Below, piece after piece: positions 13,859 to 24,510 of a DNA stretch of 64,000 bases. The notes beneath the pieces are model-generated. The model did no database searches. It saw nothing but the letters and a program-made list of their open reading frames with translations, and was not told the origin of the DNA. Each line of letters starts with the position of its first letter. Position 1 is the stretch's first letter. The DNA lies in NCBI GenBank assembly GCA_013397455.1, contig VYZB01000224.1, forward strand, positions 399,416 to 463,415. Reading direction: 5' to 3'. The DNA is from Crotophaga sulcirostris (Eukaryota; Chordata; Aves; Cuculiformes; Crotophagidae). The translations under genes were made by a program, and so were the position numbers.

Positions 13859-13990
13859 AAGGGAAGATTGGATGAGGCACTCAGTGCCATGGTTTAGGTG
13901 ATGAGTTGGTGTTAGTGTTGGCTTATAGGTTGGACTTGATGATCTCAGAGGTCTCTTCCAACCTGGTTATGCTGTGAAACTGTGTGAAAC
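13859..13990 (+). mobile_element. CR1 LINE 3' end, TGTGAAAC lineage
   Basis: About 130 bp: AAGATTGGATGAGGCACTCA, GTGCCATGGTTTAGG, GGTTGGACTTGATGATCTCA, then CCAACCTGGTTATGC followed by TGTGAAAC TGTGTGAAAC. The tail unit differs from the usual ATTCTATG and matches the copies at 20676-20744 and 39335-39411. Confidence 0.9.
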
Positions 13991-16688
13991 TCCTTTATTT
14001 CTTGGCTTTTAGTGGTGTGATACATGTGTGCTTTACCCTTGCTAGGATCAGAGGAGGAGTGCCACGCCAGAGCAAAGCAAATACATTCAAAATTGTGTAT
14101 ACATGGTGATGTGAGGGGAGGAGGGGGCATAAAAAAGCCACCAGAAAGGTCTCTTGCTCTGCCCTCTGGTTCTGGCTCTCGCAGTGAGAGATGTCACCCT
14201 CCTGCTGCTCATCAGAGCTTCCGCAGCCCCAACAACTCAAGCAGTGTCACTGGTGCTACAGCTGCCTGAGGTGTCTGAATTTAAACCACCGATGAAACAA
14301 GTATTTGCAACTCTGCTCCTTGGGTAGAGAAGTTTTTCAACTCAGCTCAGAAAAACCTTTCTGCACGGCTGTGAGGCAGCACAAAACTTCAGCAAAACAG
14401 CAGCCATGAAGGAGCATCTTCCTCTGCTTGCACTTACCATGGTGTTTACAGTTTCCTGACTCTTTATGCACTCAGCATCAAGCTTTTCATACTTAGAATT
14501 ATTCCTTGTGTTACCACACCCTAAATCCTTATTTTGAGAAAGCTTTCGAAAATCATCCGAGTCTAAATTTTCAATAGTTATGAAGAAACTTAGTTTTCAC
14601 TCGATTTAGGTCAGGTCTTTCTTGATTGTTTGATGAAAAATGCAGGATCCAGGGTGAAAATTCAAAAATTCAAGCTGAATATAAAAGAAATGAATCCGGA
14701 CTGGGGAAAGAAAGAAATATTAGAATAGGCCAAATATTCAATATTAAAATCTTTGAGATTCAATAGTAGTTTTGCAAGGAAGTCTTTTAATGTAGACAAA
14801 ACTGAAATTAATTATGCGAAGATTAAAGAATATTAAACTCCAATACAAAAAATAAGATTGCTTTGCAATAGAACTCTGTTCTGAGTATTTTGGCAACAAA
14901 AAAAAGGAAAAGTTGATATAAGGCTAATTAGAACCAAATTCCTATAAAATAGCCTCTTTCAATCAAAAACTTGAAGGAAAAATTCATTCAGTATACTTTA
15001 CTCATAAGTCATAGTGACTTTCTGTTGCTTTAACATAAAGAATCACTTAAGTGTTTTTGAACTTTTTACCGTTTACTATTTGACTGAGGTGTTTACACTG
15101 GTGTTTAAATTAAACAGTTTAAACATTTAATATGCTTAGAGATATTTGATTATATTCCTGTGGTTGGTACCTACTATCTAGTAACCATGGTACTATCTGG
15201 TACCCATGTAATTCACCAACAAATTAAGGAGGTTTTTTTTAGGTTAATACTCTGAAAAAAATATTATAATTTCATTCAAAATCATTAAAATTACTTTTGC
15301 TTTGAAATCTACTGCAGGGCTGATCCCATACCTTGAACTTTATGCTCAGGGTCCCTTGGATACTTTTTACTTTCATCATGTGTTTGGAAAGAAAAGTTCC
15401 TCATAGAGTAATTTTTAATGCTTGGTTTATATATCCAAAGTCACAGTTAGTACAAATCCCATCAAGTGAAGAGTTTTTTTGCTGGCACACAGTAACTTAA
15501 ATTGATGATGCAACACAGTAAGTGTATAACACACAGTTAAAGTAAAGTTGAATTTAAATTTCTGGCTCATTGTTCTCTAAAGGAAACAAAATCAATGAAT
15601 AAATACTAATGAAGCATTGCTAGCAGGTAGATTTCTTGTGTTTTCTTTTCCAATAACAGTGAATTTCCTTGAGTGGTTCAGCTGCCCATAGGGAAAAAGG
15701 AGAATAGAAACAAAAGTAAGCAACAGCTATATATTAGCATAATAGTTGAGCTTGAAAAGCATGTGGTTTTTGTAGGCTGCTTTCATGTTTGACATCATTT
15801 GTCAAGGGATGAACAAATGCTGGTGGGAAATGTTTTTATTGCTTTGTGACCACTACAGCATTACCATGGTCAATGTAAACAAAGCTAAAGAATGGGAGCT
15901 TAAAAATAAGATGAGAGTTCTGGGAGGAACCATCCTGGGCTGCAATTCCATGCTGAGGGTGGTCCATGTGTAAAATCATCATTTCATGGGCAGTCTGGCC
16001 TGGTAGGATAGCTGGAAGGAACCCTTAATAATAGGACCAAGGCATCAGGACTAAGTAAAGGGGAGGGAAGGAAACAACCCAGTTCAAAGCAGGAGAATGG
16101 GCAGTGCAGAACTGTTTTTCTCCATGTGAGAGAACGGAAAAACTTCCCATGCTGTTATAAATTATGGTTCATTTTACACTGTCTAGAATGCTTGCAGCTG
16201 TTTGGCTTGGGAATAAACAGTGTACACATGCATGTCTACTTATGCATGCTTGCATACCCACCTATCATGTATATAAACATAAATAACAGTTATGCTCAAG
16301 CCAAGGTTACCAATAACTCCCAGATCCCACTGCTCACTTGTGATTTGAAGTGAAATTTTGCATTAGGATTGTAGTTCTTTTTATACTTCAGAAATCAGCC
16401 CCAAAGCTGTCGCCAATAAAATAACCTTCAGCTTGGTGCCAGCTTCGATCCCTGCCCGTGGCAGATTGATGAAATCAAGAGGTGTTCCAAGGCATAGGGT
16501 AGGGACCCAGACGTGAAGAAAGGGGGAGGTGTCCCTCCTTAATGAGGAGGATTGCTGGGTTTTAGCTGAACTCTTCTTATTCAGTGTTTGCTTTTCTCAG
16601 GAAGGATGAATTTGTCAGACTTCAGGTGATTTGAGAGGTAGGCTTAGAAAAAGGACACACACACATCAGCAGAATTGCTCTCCCTGAC
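13991..16688. other. no gene recognised
   Basis: The first 300 bp (about 14020-14270) is locally GC-richer, with overlapping frames of 61-81 codons on both strands and no domain. The rest is strongly AT-rich. Between 16425 and 16480 an AATAAAATAA stretch is followed by AGCTTCGATCCC, which resembles a tRNA B-box. I could not find a paired A-box or cloverleaf, so I do not call a tRNA or SINE. Confidence 0.55.
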
Positions 16689-16811
16689 ACATAAATAAAC
16701 CTTGAGAAAAATAAGACTTCTTTTAAATGGAAAAAAACAACTCTCTCCGCACATAAATAAACCTCTAGAAAAATAAGATTTCTTTTAAATGAAAAAAACA
16801 AGTTTCTTCCT
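16689..16811. repeat. 62-bp tandem duplication, two units
   Basis: Two adjacent units start with ACATAAATAAACC at 16689 and 16751, giving a period of 62 bp. Both carry GAAAAATAAGA, TTCTTTTAAATG and an A-rich stretch. They differ at a handful of positions (for example CTTGAG versus CTCTAG) and diverge at the ends (CTCTCTCC versus GTTTCTTCC). This is a local duplication of moderate age. Confidence 0.9.
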
Positions 16812-17717
16812 GTTCAGGAAGCAGCTAAGTAGGAAGAGCTCTGTTTCATAATTTATTTCAGCCCAACAGACGATCAGTACCCAACACAATCAGATATCTG
16901 TGTTGGTGAAACACTTTATACATTATCTTGTGAGATTTCAACTCATTATGGACACTGAAAAAGTATCAATTTCTGAATACGATTGGTTAGAAGGGAATCT
17001 CTAATTCTGTAAGCAATCTGGTGGGTTTGAAAATGCTTTTTCTGATGAATTCTCCAGTCTGAATATTGACTTTCCTTTCTCCAGGAAAGTCCTTTTCTAA
17101 ATAGCAGCGAGGATGGATGCCTTTCTTTCTAATCCGCTGAACAAACTTTGCTATGGAACTTCAAGGTACAGCAATTAGAATGAACAAGCTTGTTGGGAAA
17201 ATTGCTAACTAAAACAAATAACTTTCCCTGAAATCTGGAAGCAAAAATATTTGAATTACTTTAAGAACAGAAAAGGAGAAGATCTACATCACAGGTATTT
17301 CTGCTTGTGCCAGGAATTGAATGCATCCAGGACAATTGTTTTGCAGTATTTGTGAGAAAAAGTTTAATTTAAGTTTAACCAAGTCTCAAAATTTTGAAGA
17401 AATACACTACATAATATCTGTGTACGACCTGATAAAATAGTGATATTTGACTTGTTCAATATCTATATTCAGACCTAGATTTTAAGTAGGAAGAAATCTA
17501 TACATAATCTATTTATAGAATTGTAGTGAGAGAAAATGTTCCCTTTTGCTTCCTGTTTTTCTCCTAACAAGTTTGTAGATTTTGAAGTTTTTCCTTACTA
17601 ACTAATATAAAAATGTTCCTATTTCCCATGGTCACAGTCCAATATTACCTTTTCCTTTGTAAATTTTTGTAAATAACTGAGTCCTGTATCGGCCTTAAAT
17701 ATTATTTAGCTTTACCA

Positions 17718-17771
17718 TTGATGATTGGACTCATTCTTAAAGTGTTTTCCAACCACGGGATTCTATGATTT
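17718..17771 (+). mobile_element. decayed CR1 LINE 3' tail
   Basis: A short match to the CR1 end: ATTGATGATTGGACTCATTC, TTAAAGTGTTTTCCAACC and GGGATTCTATGATTTT. Only about 55 bp remains, and substitutions are frequent compared with other copies here, suggesting an older insertion. Confidence 0.7.
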
Positions 17772-17837
17772 TAAGCTTCCTATAGATATATTTTCTCTAC
17801 CTTGTCATTTGGAATGCTAAGGTTTATCTTTCAAAAG

Positions 17838-17877
17838 TAAAGGAATACATAAAGGATAAATAAAAGGATAAACAAAT
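17838..17877. repeat. short degenerate AAAGGATAAA repeat
   Basis: Three imperfect tandem copies of an A-rich unit (AAAGGAATACAT, AAAGGATAAAT, AAAGGATAAAC). This is low-complexity sequence. Confidence 0.55.
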
Positions 17878-18700
17878 ATTGTTGAATGTGGAAATACGAA
17901 GGCTTTTAACTCAGATCAGGACTTCAAATGGGCAACTTGTAAAATCCCACTGCAGTGGCCAGGACTGCAGTTGGAGAAGACACTGAATCATTGAGCGCTG
18001 TGGTAACCTCTGGCTTCATTTCGAAGTCCTAAGAACTATGGCAGCAGTATACAGAGTTTCCAAAACAAGGTCTAATAGACAGAGGGACACTATCAGTAGG
18101 GATTTCAATAAAAGGAAATTGGAGATGTGACTCTGAAAGCTTATTTATTACAATGCTGTTGTGCACTTAATGCTTTGAGAAGGATTTTATTACTATCTAA
18201 AAGCAGTTGTACATTAAATCTTCAAATTAGCTTCTGTTCTACTTGAATACAAGTATCTTCTAAGATGGGCAAGAGTTCAAGACGGGGTTTTGAAGAGCTT
18301 TGAAGCTTTAGATGAAGTGAGGACAGTGGTCCAAGCTATCTCCAAGCTTGCACTTCCATGACACAAATTTATAGTTCACAAATGCGAGCCCAGATGAAAA
18401 TTCCATACGAACCCTGAGAATGTTTCTTTCCCTATTTTGTGCTGTGTTATGTTTTCCTGAATTCACTGCCATGCTTTATGCCCCAACTTTCTTTGTTTAA
18501 GCTGGCAAGCCAGAGTTAAGCAGGTTTTGTGTTGAATAGCAGCTGCCTCTCTCTACAGGAAGCAGAACAGGGCCATTGTAGCGGTCAGCTGGAGGTGTTC
18601 CAAAGTGAGGTTGTATCAGTAATCATCAGCTGGTCAGAGCATACAGGGAGTTTAGCTTTGGTTAATTGCCTTTTAAAAGGAAGGAGGAGAAAAATTATTA

Positions 18701-18786
18701 TTCTGGAGTTGTCCTATGCAGGGACAGGAGTTGGACTCTCTGATCCTTGTGGGTCCCTTCCAACTGAGAACATTCTATGCTTCTAT
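18701..18786 (+). mobile_element. CR1 LINE 3' tail
   Basis: TTGTCCTATGCAGGGACAGG, AGTTGGACTCTCTGATCC, TGTGGGTCCCTTCCAACTGA and CATTCTATGCTTCTATAG. It is an 86-bp remnant of the same general type as the 3' end of the copy at 41830-42368. The 134-codon frame covering it starts in unrelated upstream DNA and is not a real gene. Confidence 0.85.
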
Positions 18787-19764
18787 AGAAAAAGCCCAAA
18801 GATGGTTCTCATAGACAGGAAAAATACAGGCAGAAAGTACAGCTACAAATGTTGTCAGGAAAAAAGGAAATCTACCTTTCTCAGCTCTGCTAAAACTACT
18901 TCTCCTTCGGTGGTTTGCCCTACATATCTTTAAAATACTGCTGTCAGATATTCTTCCCCCAAGAAAAAATCTCTGTGAAATGTCTAAACCCAAAATATTT
19001 CACCTTGAAAAGCTGCCTCGGTGCTCTCTGAGGCTGTAATTCAGCAGTCTTGTTTCCATTCTCCTGTTGATTATGGTCTTAGGTTAGGTTATGTCTCCTG
19101 TGGTACCCATCTGCCAGTCCTCATCAGGAGCTGGTGATTACAGTGGATTGTGGGAAAGCTGAGCATGGGAGCTAATCCCACTGCAAGCAATGGAAATGTT
19201 GCAGAGCAGAAATATAACTGCATGATATTTCTGTTGGGAAAAACCTTTTAATGAATTAAATCCGTGGAAAGTTAGCAATTCCTCTTTAAAAATGTTGTTG
19301 AGTTGGAACCTGATGATTTTTACTTCAGAGCTCTTTAGCAACCTGATTGGAAATATCTGATCTCAAATTTATTTTGTCTCAGGAGATGTTACAAGATGTT
19401 CTTGCCAAGATATTATCCAGAAATAATCTGGCTCTGCTCTGTCAGGAAAGCATACCTGGCTGCTGAGACCCAGCTGTGGTGCTCAGGTCTCTGCTGGTGG
19501 TTTCCCAGAGCCTTTTCTGTTGACAAGAGAGCAGTGGTGGTGAAGCCTGCATGAAGGAAAACTGAAAGAGAGTGATTTTTTTTTTTTTTTTTTTATTGTT
19601 GCTCCTGCATAGGGTCTTTCTGAGTACTTGCAGAGTGCTTATGTGAGTAGAAGAGGATGGGATTTTGGAACATTGGATTGGAAACAAATGGTAGTCAAGA
19701 GGTTTGCATTAACCTGCTTATGACATGAAGTTGCTCCTGAGTAAGAACTAAAGGTGTGCCTTTA
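18787..19764. other. no gene recognised
   Basis: Unique-looking DNA with a run of 19 T at 19576-19594. Small frames on both strands have no recognisable domain. Confidence 0.55.
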
Positions 19765-20955
19765 CCGTTATAGCCTAATGCTCCAATCCCATCTAGATCC
19801 CTCTGCAAGGCCTTCTGGCCCAGGAGAGTCAACAGCACCTTCCAGTTAGGTGTCATCAGCAAACTTGCTAATGGTGCGTTCAGTTCCTGCATCCAGATCC
19901 CTGATAAATATATTTAACAGAACTGACTCTAGAACTGAGCCCTCAGGAACCCACTGGTGACTGGTCACCTGCCAGATGTAACCCCACTCACTTAACAACC
20001 CTTTAAGCTCTGCCTTTCAACCACCACTTCACCCAGAGCACCATGAACCCACTCATCCTACAGCTGGACAGCTTGTCCTGATGGGTGCTGTGAGGGATGG
20101 TATCAAAAACTTTACTAAAATACAGAAAAAACATCCCCAGCCTTCACTTCATCCCCTAGCAGAGTGACCTTACCATGGAAAGACATCAGATCAGGTAGGC
20201 AGGACTGCTGCTTTGTGAACCTATGTCGACCGTGCCTGGTGATGGCATGGTTGGTTCAATAGCATCCTGTGCCATCTCCATAGCTTTTCCAGGGATTGAG
20301 GTTAGACTAACAGGTCTGTAGTTCCTTAGGTCTTCCCTGGTGCCCTTTCTGTAGATGGGAATAACTCTGGCTGCCTTCCGGTCAGCAGGGACCTCCTCAG
20401 ACTCCCAAGACCTTTAGTGGGTGATAGAGAGGCATCCTGTTACAACATCTGCTGCTCCATCAGAGCTCTGAGATGACTCCCAGCAGGACCCGTGGACTTG
20501 TGAACTTTCAGCTGGTACAGCTGGTCCTTTATAATTTTAGTGTCCACGATGGGAAAGTCTCTCTTCCCACACTCGAGGTCCTCTGACTCGGGGGACTGGG
20601 CAGCCCAAGGTCTGTCACTGTTATTAAAGAATGAGGAAAAAATGCATTAGATGCCTCCGCTGCTTTCATCATCTTCACAGTTTCACAGTATAACCAGGTT
20701 GGAAGAGACCTCTCAGATCATCGAGTCCAATCTCTACAAGTTAGATTTGGCCCAATGTTTTCTTTAGCCTTCCTCTTGCTGTTAACATACTTTTAAAAAG
20801 CCCTTCTTGTTATCTGAAAGAACCCTGGACTGTTTGTACTCTCTGCAAAGCCTGACCTTGCTTCCAGAGATGATGCAGTTTCTTGGTCCTCTTGAACTCC
20901 ACAAGGAGTCCCCTGTTCAGCAGAGCTGGTCGTCTGCCCTGTTCGCTTGACTGGC
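19765..20955 (-). pseudogene. CR1 ORF2 reverse transcriptase remnant
   Basis: A decayed stretch of the CR1 LINE ORF2 polyprotein (endonuclease and reverse transcriptase), read on the minus strand across several frames with many stops and frameshifts. From 5' to 3' I can recognise: a linker region resembling NRGLLVEFKRTKK...LWKQGQ (near 20850-20940); KYVNSKRKAKENIG (near 20755-20800); an EVP..RKA..IPI.RKG..ED stretch; NYRPVSLT (20299-20323); a worn FTKxxSCL-like block (near 20172-20215); [14 protein letters not shown] (near 19898-19944); and SKFADDT (19851-19869), the palm-domain catalytic motif with its two aspartates. The final recognisable peptide is QRDLDGI near 19790. It is interrupted by a younger CR1 at 20676-20744, and the 3' third of the element is absent. 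It cannot encode an active enzyme. Identification is by family resemblance, not alignment. Confidence 0.92.
20676..20744 (-). mobile_element. nested CR1 3' tail, TGTGAAAC lineage
   Basis: CACAGTTTCACAGTATAACC, AGGTTGGAAGAGACCTCTCA and GATCATCGAGTCCAATCTC. This short minus-strand insertion sits inside the older CR1 ORF2 remnant, between the KAKENIG peptide and a downstream NAFF-like peptide. Host sequence is recognisable on both sides, so the nesting order is clear. Confidence 0.88.
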
Positions 20956-21210
20956 CACACAGTGGAATTGCTGGAATTGTAATATGTAAGGAAGTGAAGA
21001 GGCAAATGTATTTTTTTGCTTATTTCTGGAGGCCTAATGTGCATAAGTTCCAGCTGATTGCCTCTTCAAGCTCTCATATTATAACCAGAAGCAAACGAAA
21101 AGCTCTCCTCAGGCAGATCTTGGGCCACCTGTCATGATCAGATATGGAGACCTACAGAAAGAAAGCATTCAGTAATACGTGGGAAGTTTTATTTAGCTGA
21201 CAAATCAAGT
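20956..21210. other. no gene recognised
   Basis: A short interval upstream of the CR1 ORF2 remnant. Its 84-codon plus-strand frame reads through antisense CR1 and is a shadow. Confidence 0.5.
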
Positions 21211-21302
21211 TGCTATTCTTTTTGTGTTTTGCTATTGCTATTATTTGTTGCTATTATATTGCTATTGCTATTTATTGCTATTATAAGTTGCTATTATTTG
21301 TG
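21211..21302. repeat. GCTATT-rich simple repeat
   Basis: At least seven GCTATT units occur in about 90 bp, separated by T- or TTAT-rich spacers. This is an imperfect microsatellite. Confidence 0.85.
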
Positions 21303-22382
21303 TTTTGAGTGTCATGCATACACCCTAAGTTTAAACTAACAGCTTTTTGGGTTTGTAACAAGTCAGAAAGGTATCAAAGCGCATTTTTCTCCTTTTTTGG
21401 TGACCAACTTGCCACTTTGCTCTTTAATTGTGCCTGTGACAATCTTGTTCAGAAGGGGTGCCCACTAAAAACACAACACCGCTGCCAAAAATAGGGCTGC
21501 AGGTGATGGAGATGGGGTATCAGCAAGGGGTTAATGGTTTTTTCGTTCAAGGCTATCATGTCTTTAGACATGTGGCCCTGTAAGGGTTCCCTAGATAAGA
21601 GCTTTAAGGTTTTGCAGAGGATATACTGGAGGGATCAGATAATGACCTTAGTGTTAGAGAGGCTTAAGTATTTAGCATTAGAGTAGATACAGAGACCACA
21701 AATCAAGGATTTTAATTTTGAAGCATCCTAATAGAATTGAGTCATGTTGGAAAACGCCTTAAAAATTGAGACAGTATCACAAACTATAAAACTGAAAGTG
21801 GATTAACCTGCCTTTTTGGTCTGTTATTGTACAATTCTTTGCAAATGCTGCTTGCCAGTAATAGTATTGAACTTTGAGCCAGGTTAAATCTGGCCTCTTG
21901 CAAGTTTAATTCCACTCCAGCCACATGGGAGATGTTTTGTATTGCCTTGTGAGCATTTTTTTTCTTCTTGTTCTCAGTTTTCTGCAAAACCAAGTAGGTA
22001 ATTCAAGGTATAATTTTTTTTTTTTACCTATTTTTTTCTGGACTGTGAAAATGTCCTCCCAAATTTAGAGGCTTCATAAGTACTTGTGGAACCTGTTTTG
22101 TCACTACAGAAATCTAAACACAAATACGAAGTATTTTTCCTTGTCTCAGTTCTTCAGTATTTGTTAGGTAGCAGTTACTGAGGATGCACGTAGTGGAAGG
22201 GTGTCTTTAGTTGCCACCTGTGTGAATTTGCTCAGCCTTTTTGCATTCAGTAACCCTGTACTGACTGTCCCATATGAGGAAACCCCCTCTTTACTTATAG
22301 CTTAGCCGTTCAGTGCTTTTGCTTTTAGCCCAATAGCTTATTTTTCATATTATTTTTGATTTTTGAATGAGGAAGTATCCAT
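21303..22382. other. no gene recognised
   Basis: Unique-looking AT-rich DNA. Frames of 61-69 codons were seen with no domain. T runs lie at about 21957-21963 and 22016-22025. Confidence 0.55.
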
Positions 22383-22835
22383 AAATCATAAAATTGTTGA
22401 GGTTGGAAAATACCTCTAAACTCATCCAGTCCAACCATCAGCCCAACCCCACTGTGCTGACTGAACCGTGTCCTGAAGTGTGCACATTTTTTGAACCCCT
22501 CCAGGGATGGAGACTCCACCACTGCCCTGGGCAGCCTCTCCCAGGGCTTCACCACTCTGTCAGTAAAGAATTTTTTCCTAATATCTAGTCTAAACCTCCC
22601 CTGGCACAACTTGAGGTCATTTCCTCTCATCCTATCACTTGTTCCTTGGGAGAAGAGCCCAGCACCCACCTCACCACAACCTCCTTTCAGGCAGTTGTAG
22701 ACAGTGATGAGGTCTCCCCTCAGTCTCCTGTTCCCCATTCTAAACAACCCCAGTTCCTTCAGCCACTACCAGAAACCTTTTCATTAGTTTTTCTTGTTCC
22801 CCAGACCATTCCTCAGCTTCATGTCTGCTCCCTCC
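22383..22835 (-). mobile_element. CR1 LINE, 5'-truncated, older subfamily
   Basis: A minus-strand CR1 of about 450 bp. Read on plus it begins AATCATAAAATTGTTGAGG, then GTCCAACCATCAGCCC, GGGATGGAGACTCCACC and CTGGGCAGCCTCTCCCAGGG. Next come CTCCCCTCAGTCTCC and, after an unusual 30-bp segment, CTTGTTCCCCAGACC and CTCAGCTTC. The 140-codon minus-strand frame is the decayed C-terminal end of ORF2 (a [22 protein letters not shown] stretch). The 5' border is approximate. Confidence 0.92.
22767..22806. repeat. copy A of a ~40-bp direct repeat
   Basis: CAGAAACCTTTTCATTAG followed by TTTTTCTTGT. It recurs nearly identically at 23960-24001, about 1.19 kb away. Here it lies inside a CR1 copy, where related CR1 copies have a different short sequence (an equivalent of CTCCTCATAAGAC), so it looks like replaced or inserted sequence. 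Confidence 0.8.
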
Positions 22836-22881
22836 TCCCTTTTTAAAAACTGGAACAGATCACCTGTAAAATACACTTTGA

Positions 22882-23038
22882 AATGGAGGTGGTGGAGTCG
22901 CCAACCCTGGAGGTGTTTAAGAGGAGATTGGCTGAGGCACTCAGTGCCAGGGTTTAGATGATGGGTTGGTGTTGGTGTTGGGTTATGGGTTGGACTCGAT
23001 GATCTCAGAGGTCCTTTCCAACCTTGTGATACTGTGCA
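22882..23038 (+). mobile_element. CR1 LINE 3' end, TGTGATAC lineage
   Basis: GGAGGTGGTGGAGTCGCC, CCTGGAGGTGTTTAAGAGG, CACTCAGTGCCAGGG and GATGATGGGTTGG, then GGACTCGATGATCTCAGAGG and CCTTGTGATACTGTG. It lies about 50 bp from the minus-strand CR1 that ends near 22835, so the two are in opposite orientation. Confidence 0.94.
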
Positions 23039-23880
23039 ATAACTGCTCTTTTTATTCATGATCCCTGTATAGCTTCTAGGTAAGTTGTCTATAGCTACTA
23101 TGTGCACATTCAGATAAGTTTTCGTGATTTGAGTTTTTTTCTTCAGAATAGCATAAATTCAACCAAACAGTCTAAATAATTTAACAGCACATGATCATTG
23201 GAATTCAGGGGCAAAGCAGAGGGTGGATGCACTCTGTAACAGCAATCACTGCCATCGTGGCTCAGCAGCCCAGGTGGTACCTTATTGATCTTACTGTACA
23301 CGTGAGACCATGGCTTGATTTCCCAGATCACCAGTTAAGTGGAGAATTGAAACACATGGTAATTAGCAGCCAGTTTTCACATTTCAGTGTACTGAGGAAG
23401 CAAGTTAGAATCTCTGTCTCCTGGGGAGATGGAAAAAACGAGTGAAGGAAATTAAGGAGCCGTTTCTGGATTGCATCTCAGAGCGAAACCAGCAAGGCTG
23501 ATTCACAGTACCCATGGCTGAATTTCTACAATTTATGGCACTAGGGAACACTTCTTGTGAATACCATCAACTTAAAAATTCCTACACTTGTGCCCTGACA
23601 AATATGATTTCCTGCAGCTGTAAACATCTTTTATTTGGGTTACTTTATCACAGCAAGACAGAGCTGAATTATTTCTTTATGTGTTGACTACAACAGCGCG
23701 CCAGCATCCCTACCACCAAATATTCATGGGAATGTTTGAAAGCTGCTGCCAGGCAAAGTCCAATGCAGTGATTCACTTCTGCTTTGTTTTTCAGAGCCTC
23801 ACTGGGGCTCTGGTGAACCTGGAGCTTGCATGCCCAGGTTACACTTCACTGACTGGGAAAATTGGAAGTGCCATTTGGGA
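23039..23880. other. no gene recognised
   Basis: This includes most of a 133-codon plus-strand frame (23681-24082), one of the longest ORFs in the window that starts outside a CR1 copy. The frame runs from unique DNA through an old interspersed repeat (23881-23936) and then into antisense CR1 sequence after 24034. It is therefore composite and not a plausible protein. Confidence 0.55.
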
Positions 23881-23936
23881 TCCTGGCCTTATTGAAACTA
23901 TTGGAAGCTTTGCCACTGACTCACTGGGGCTGGGAG
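23881..23936. repeat. possible ancient amniote interspersed repeat
   Basis: TCCTGGCCTTATTGAAAC, TATTGGAAGCTTTGCC and ACTGACTCACTGGGGC resemble, from memory, a widespread old amniote repeat. Its consensus alternates TTGAAGTCAATGG and CCATTGACTTCAATGG around TTTTGCC. The match is degenerate and no library search was possible. Confidence 0.4.
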
Positions 23937-23959
23937 TTTGTTCATTGTGTGCAGAATCA

Positions 23960-24001
23960 TATCAGAAAACCTTTTCATTAGTTTTTCTTGTAAGCCCAGA
24001 C
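23960..24001. repeat. copy B of a ~40-bp direct repeat
   Basis: TATCAGAAAACCTTTTCATT, AGTTTTTCTTGT, then CCCAGAC. It matches 22767-22806 with one extra A and a few changes near the 3' end. It is located 33 bp from the minus-strand CR1 that starts at 24034. Confidence 0.8.
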
Positions 24002-24033
24002 TGTCTGGTCCTTACAGTAAGCCAGGACCAACG

Positions 24034-24510
24034 TAGAATCATGGAATGGTCTGGGTTGAAAGGGACCATGAAGGTCATCTAGTCCAACCCCCCTGCCATG
24101 GGCAGGGGCACCTCCCACTGGATCAGGGGGGCTCCAAGCCCCATCCAACCTGGCCTTCAACACCTCCAGGGATGGGGGATCCACCACCCCTCTGAGCACC
24201 CTGTTCCAGTGTTTCACCTCCCTCATCATAAAAAAAAAAATTCCTAATATCTAGTTTAAACCTCTTCTCTTTCAGTTTAAAACTATTACCCCTTCTCTTA
24301 TTGCTGCATGCCCTACTAAAAGGTTTCTCCTCATCTTGTATCACAGTATCACAAGGTTGGAAAGGACCTCTGAGATCATAGAGTCCAACCCATAACCCAA
24401 CACCAACACCAACCCATCATCTAAACCATGGCACTGAGTGCCTCATCCAGTCTCCTCTTAAACACCTCCAGGGAAGTCCCCTTTAAGCATGGCACTGTAT
24501 AAATCTTCTA
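24034..24510 (-). mobile_element. CR1 LINE, 5'-truncated, host of nested copy
   Basis: A minus-strand CR1. Read on plus: TAGAATCATGGAATGGTCTG, GTCCAACCCCCCTGCC, CTCCCACTGGATCAGG and GGGATGGGGGATCCACC, with an internal A11 run at 24230-24240. Then CCTAATATCTAGTTTAAACC leads to TTTCTCCTCATCTTGTA at 24340. A second CR1 interrupts it there, and host sequence resumes at about 24475 with AGTCCCCTTTAAGCATGGC. The 5' border is approximate. Confidence 0.92.
24339..24474 (-). mobile_element. nested CR1 3' end, TGTGATAC lineage
   Basis: GTATCACAGTATCACAAGG, GGACCTCTGAGATCATAG, AACACCAACACCAACCC, GGCACTGAGTGCCTC and CTCTTAAACACCTCCAGGG. The older CR1 continues on both sides, so this is a clean younger-in-older insertion, both on the minus strand. 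Confidence 0.93.

Noticed and set aside
16425..16480. tRNA B-box-like AGCTTCGATCCC after AATAAAATAA, possible SINE or LTR end
   Set aside because: No A-box, cloverleaf, paired LTR or primer-binding site could be found nearby.
23681..24082. 133-codon plus-strand ORF
   Set aside because: It crosses an old interspersed repeat, a short direct repeat and antisense CR1. It is a mosaic of repeats, not a conserved protein.
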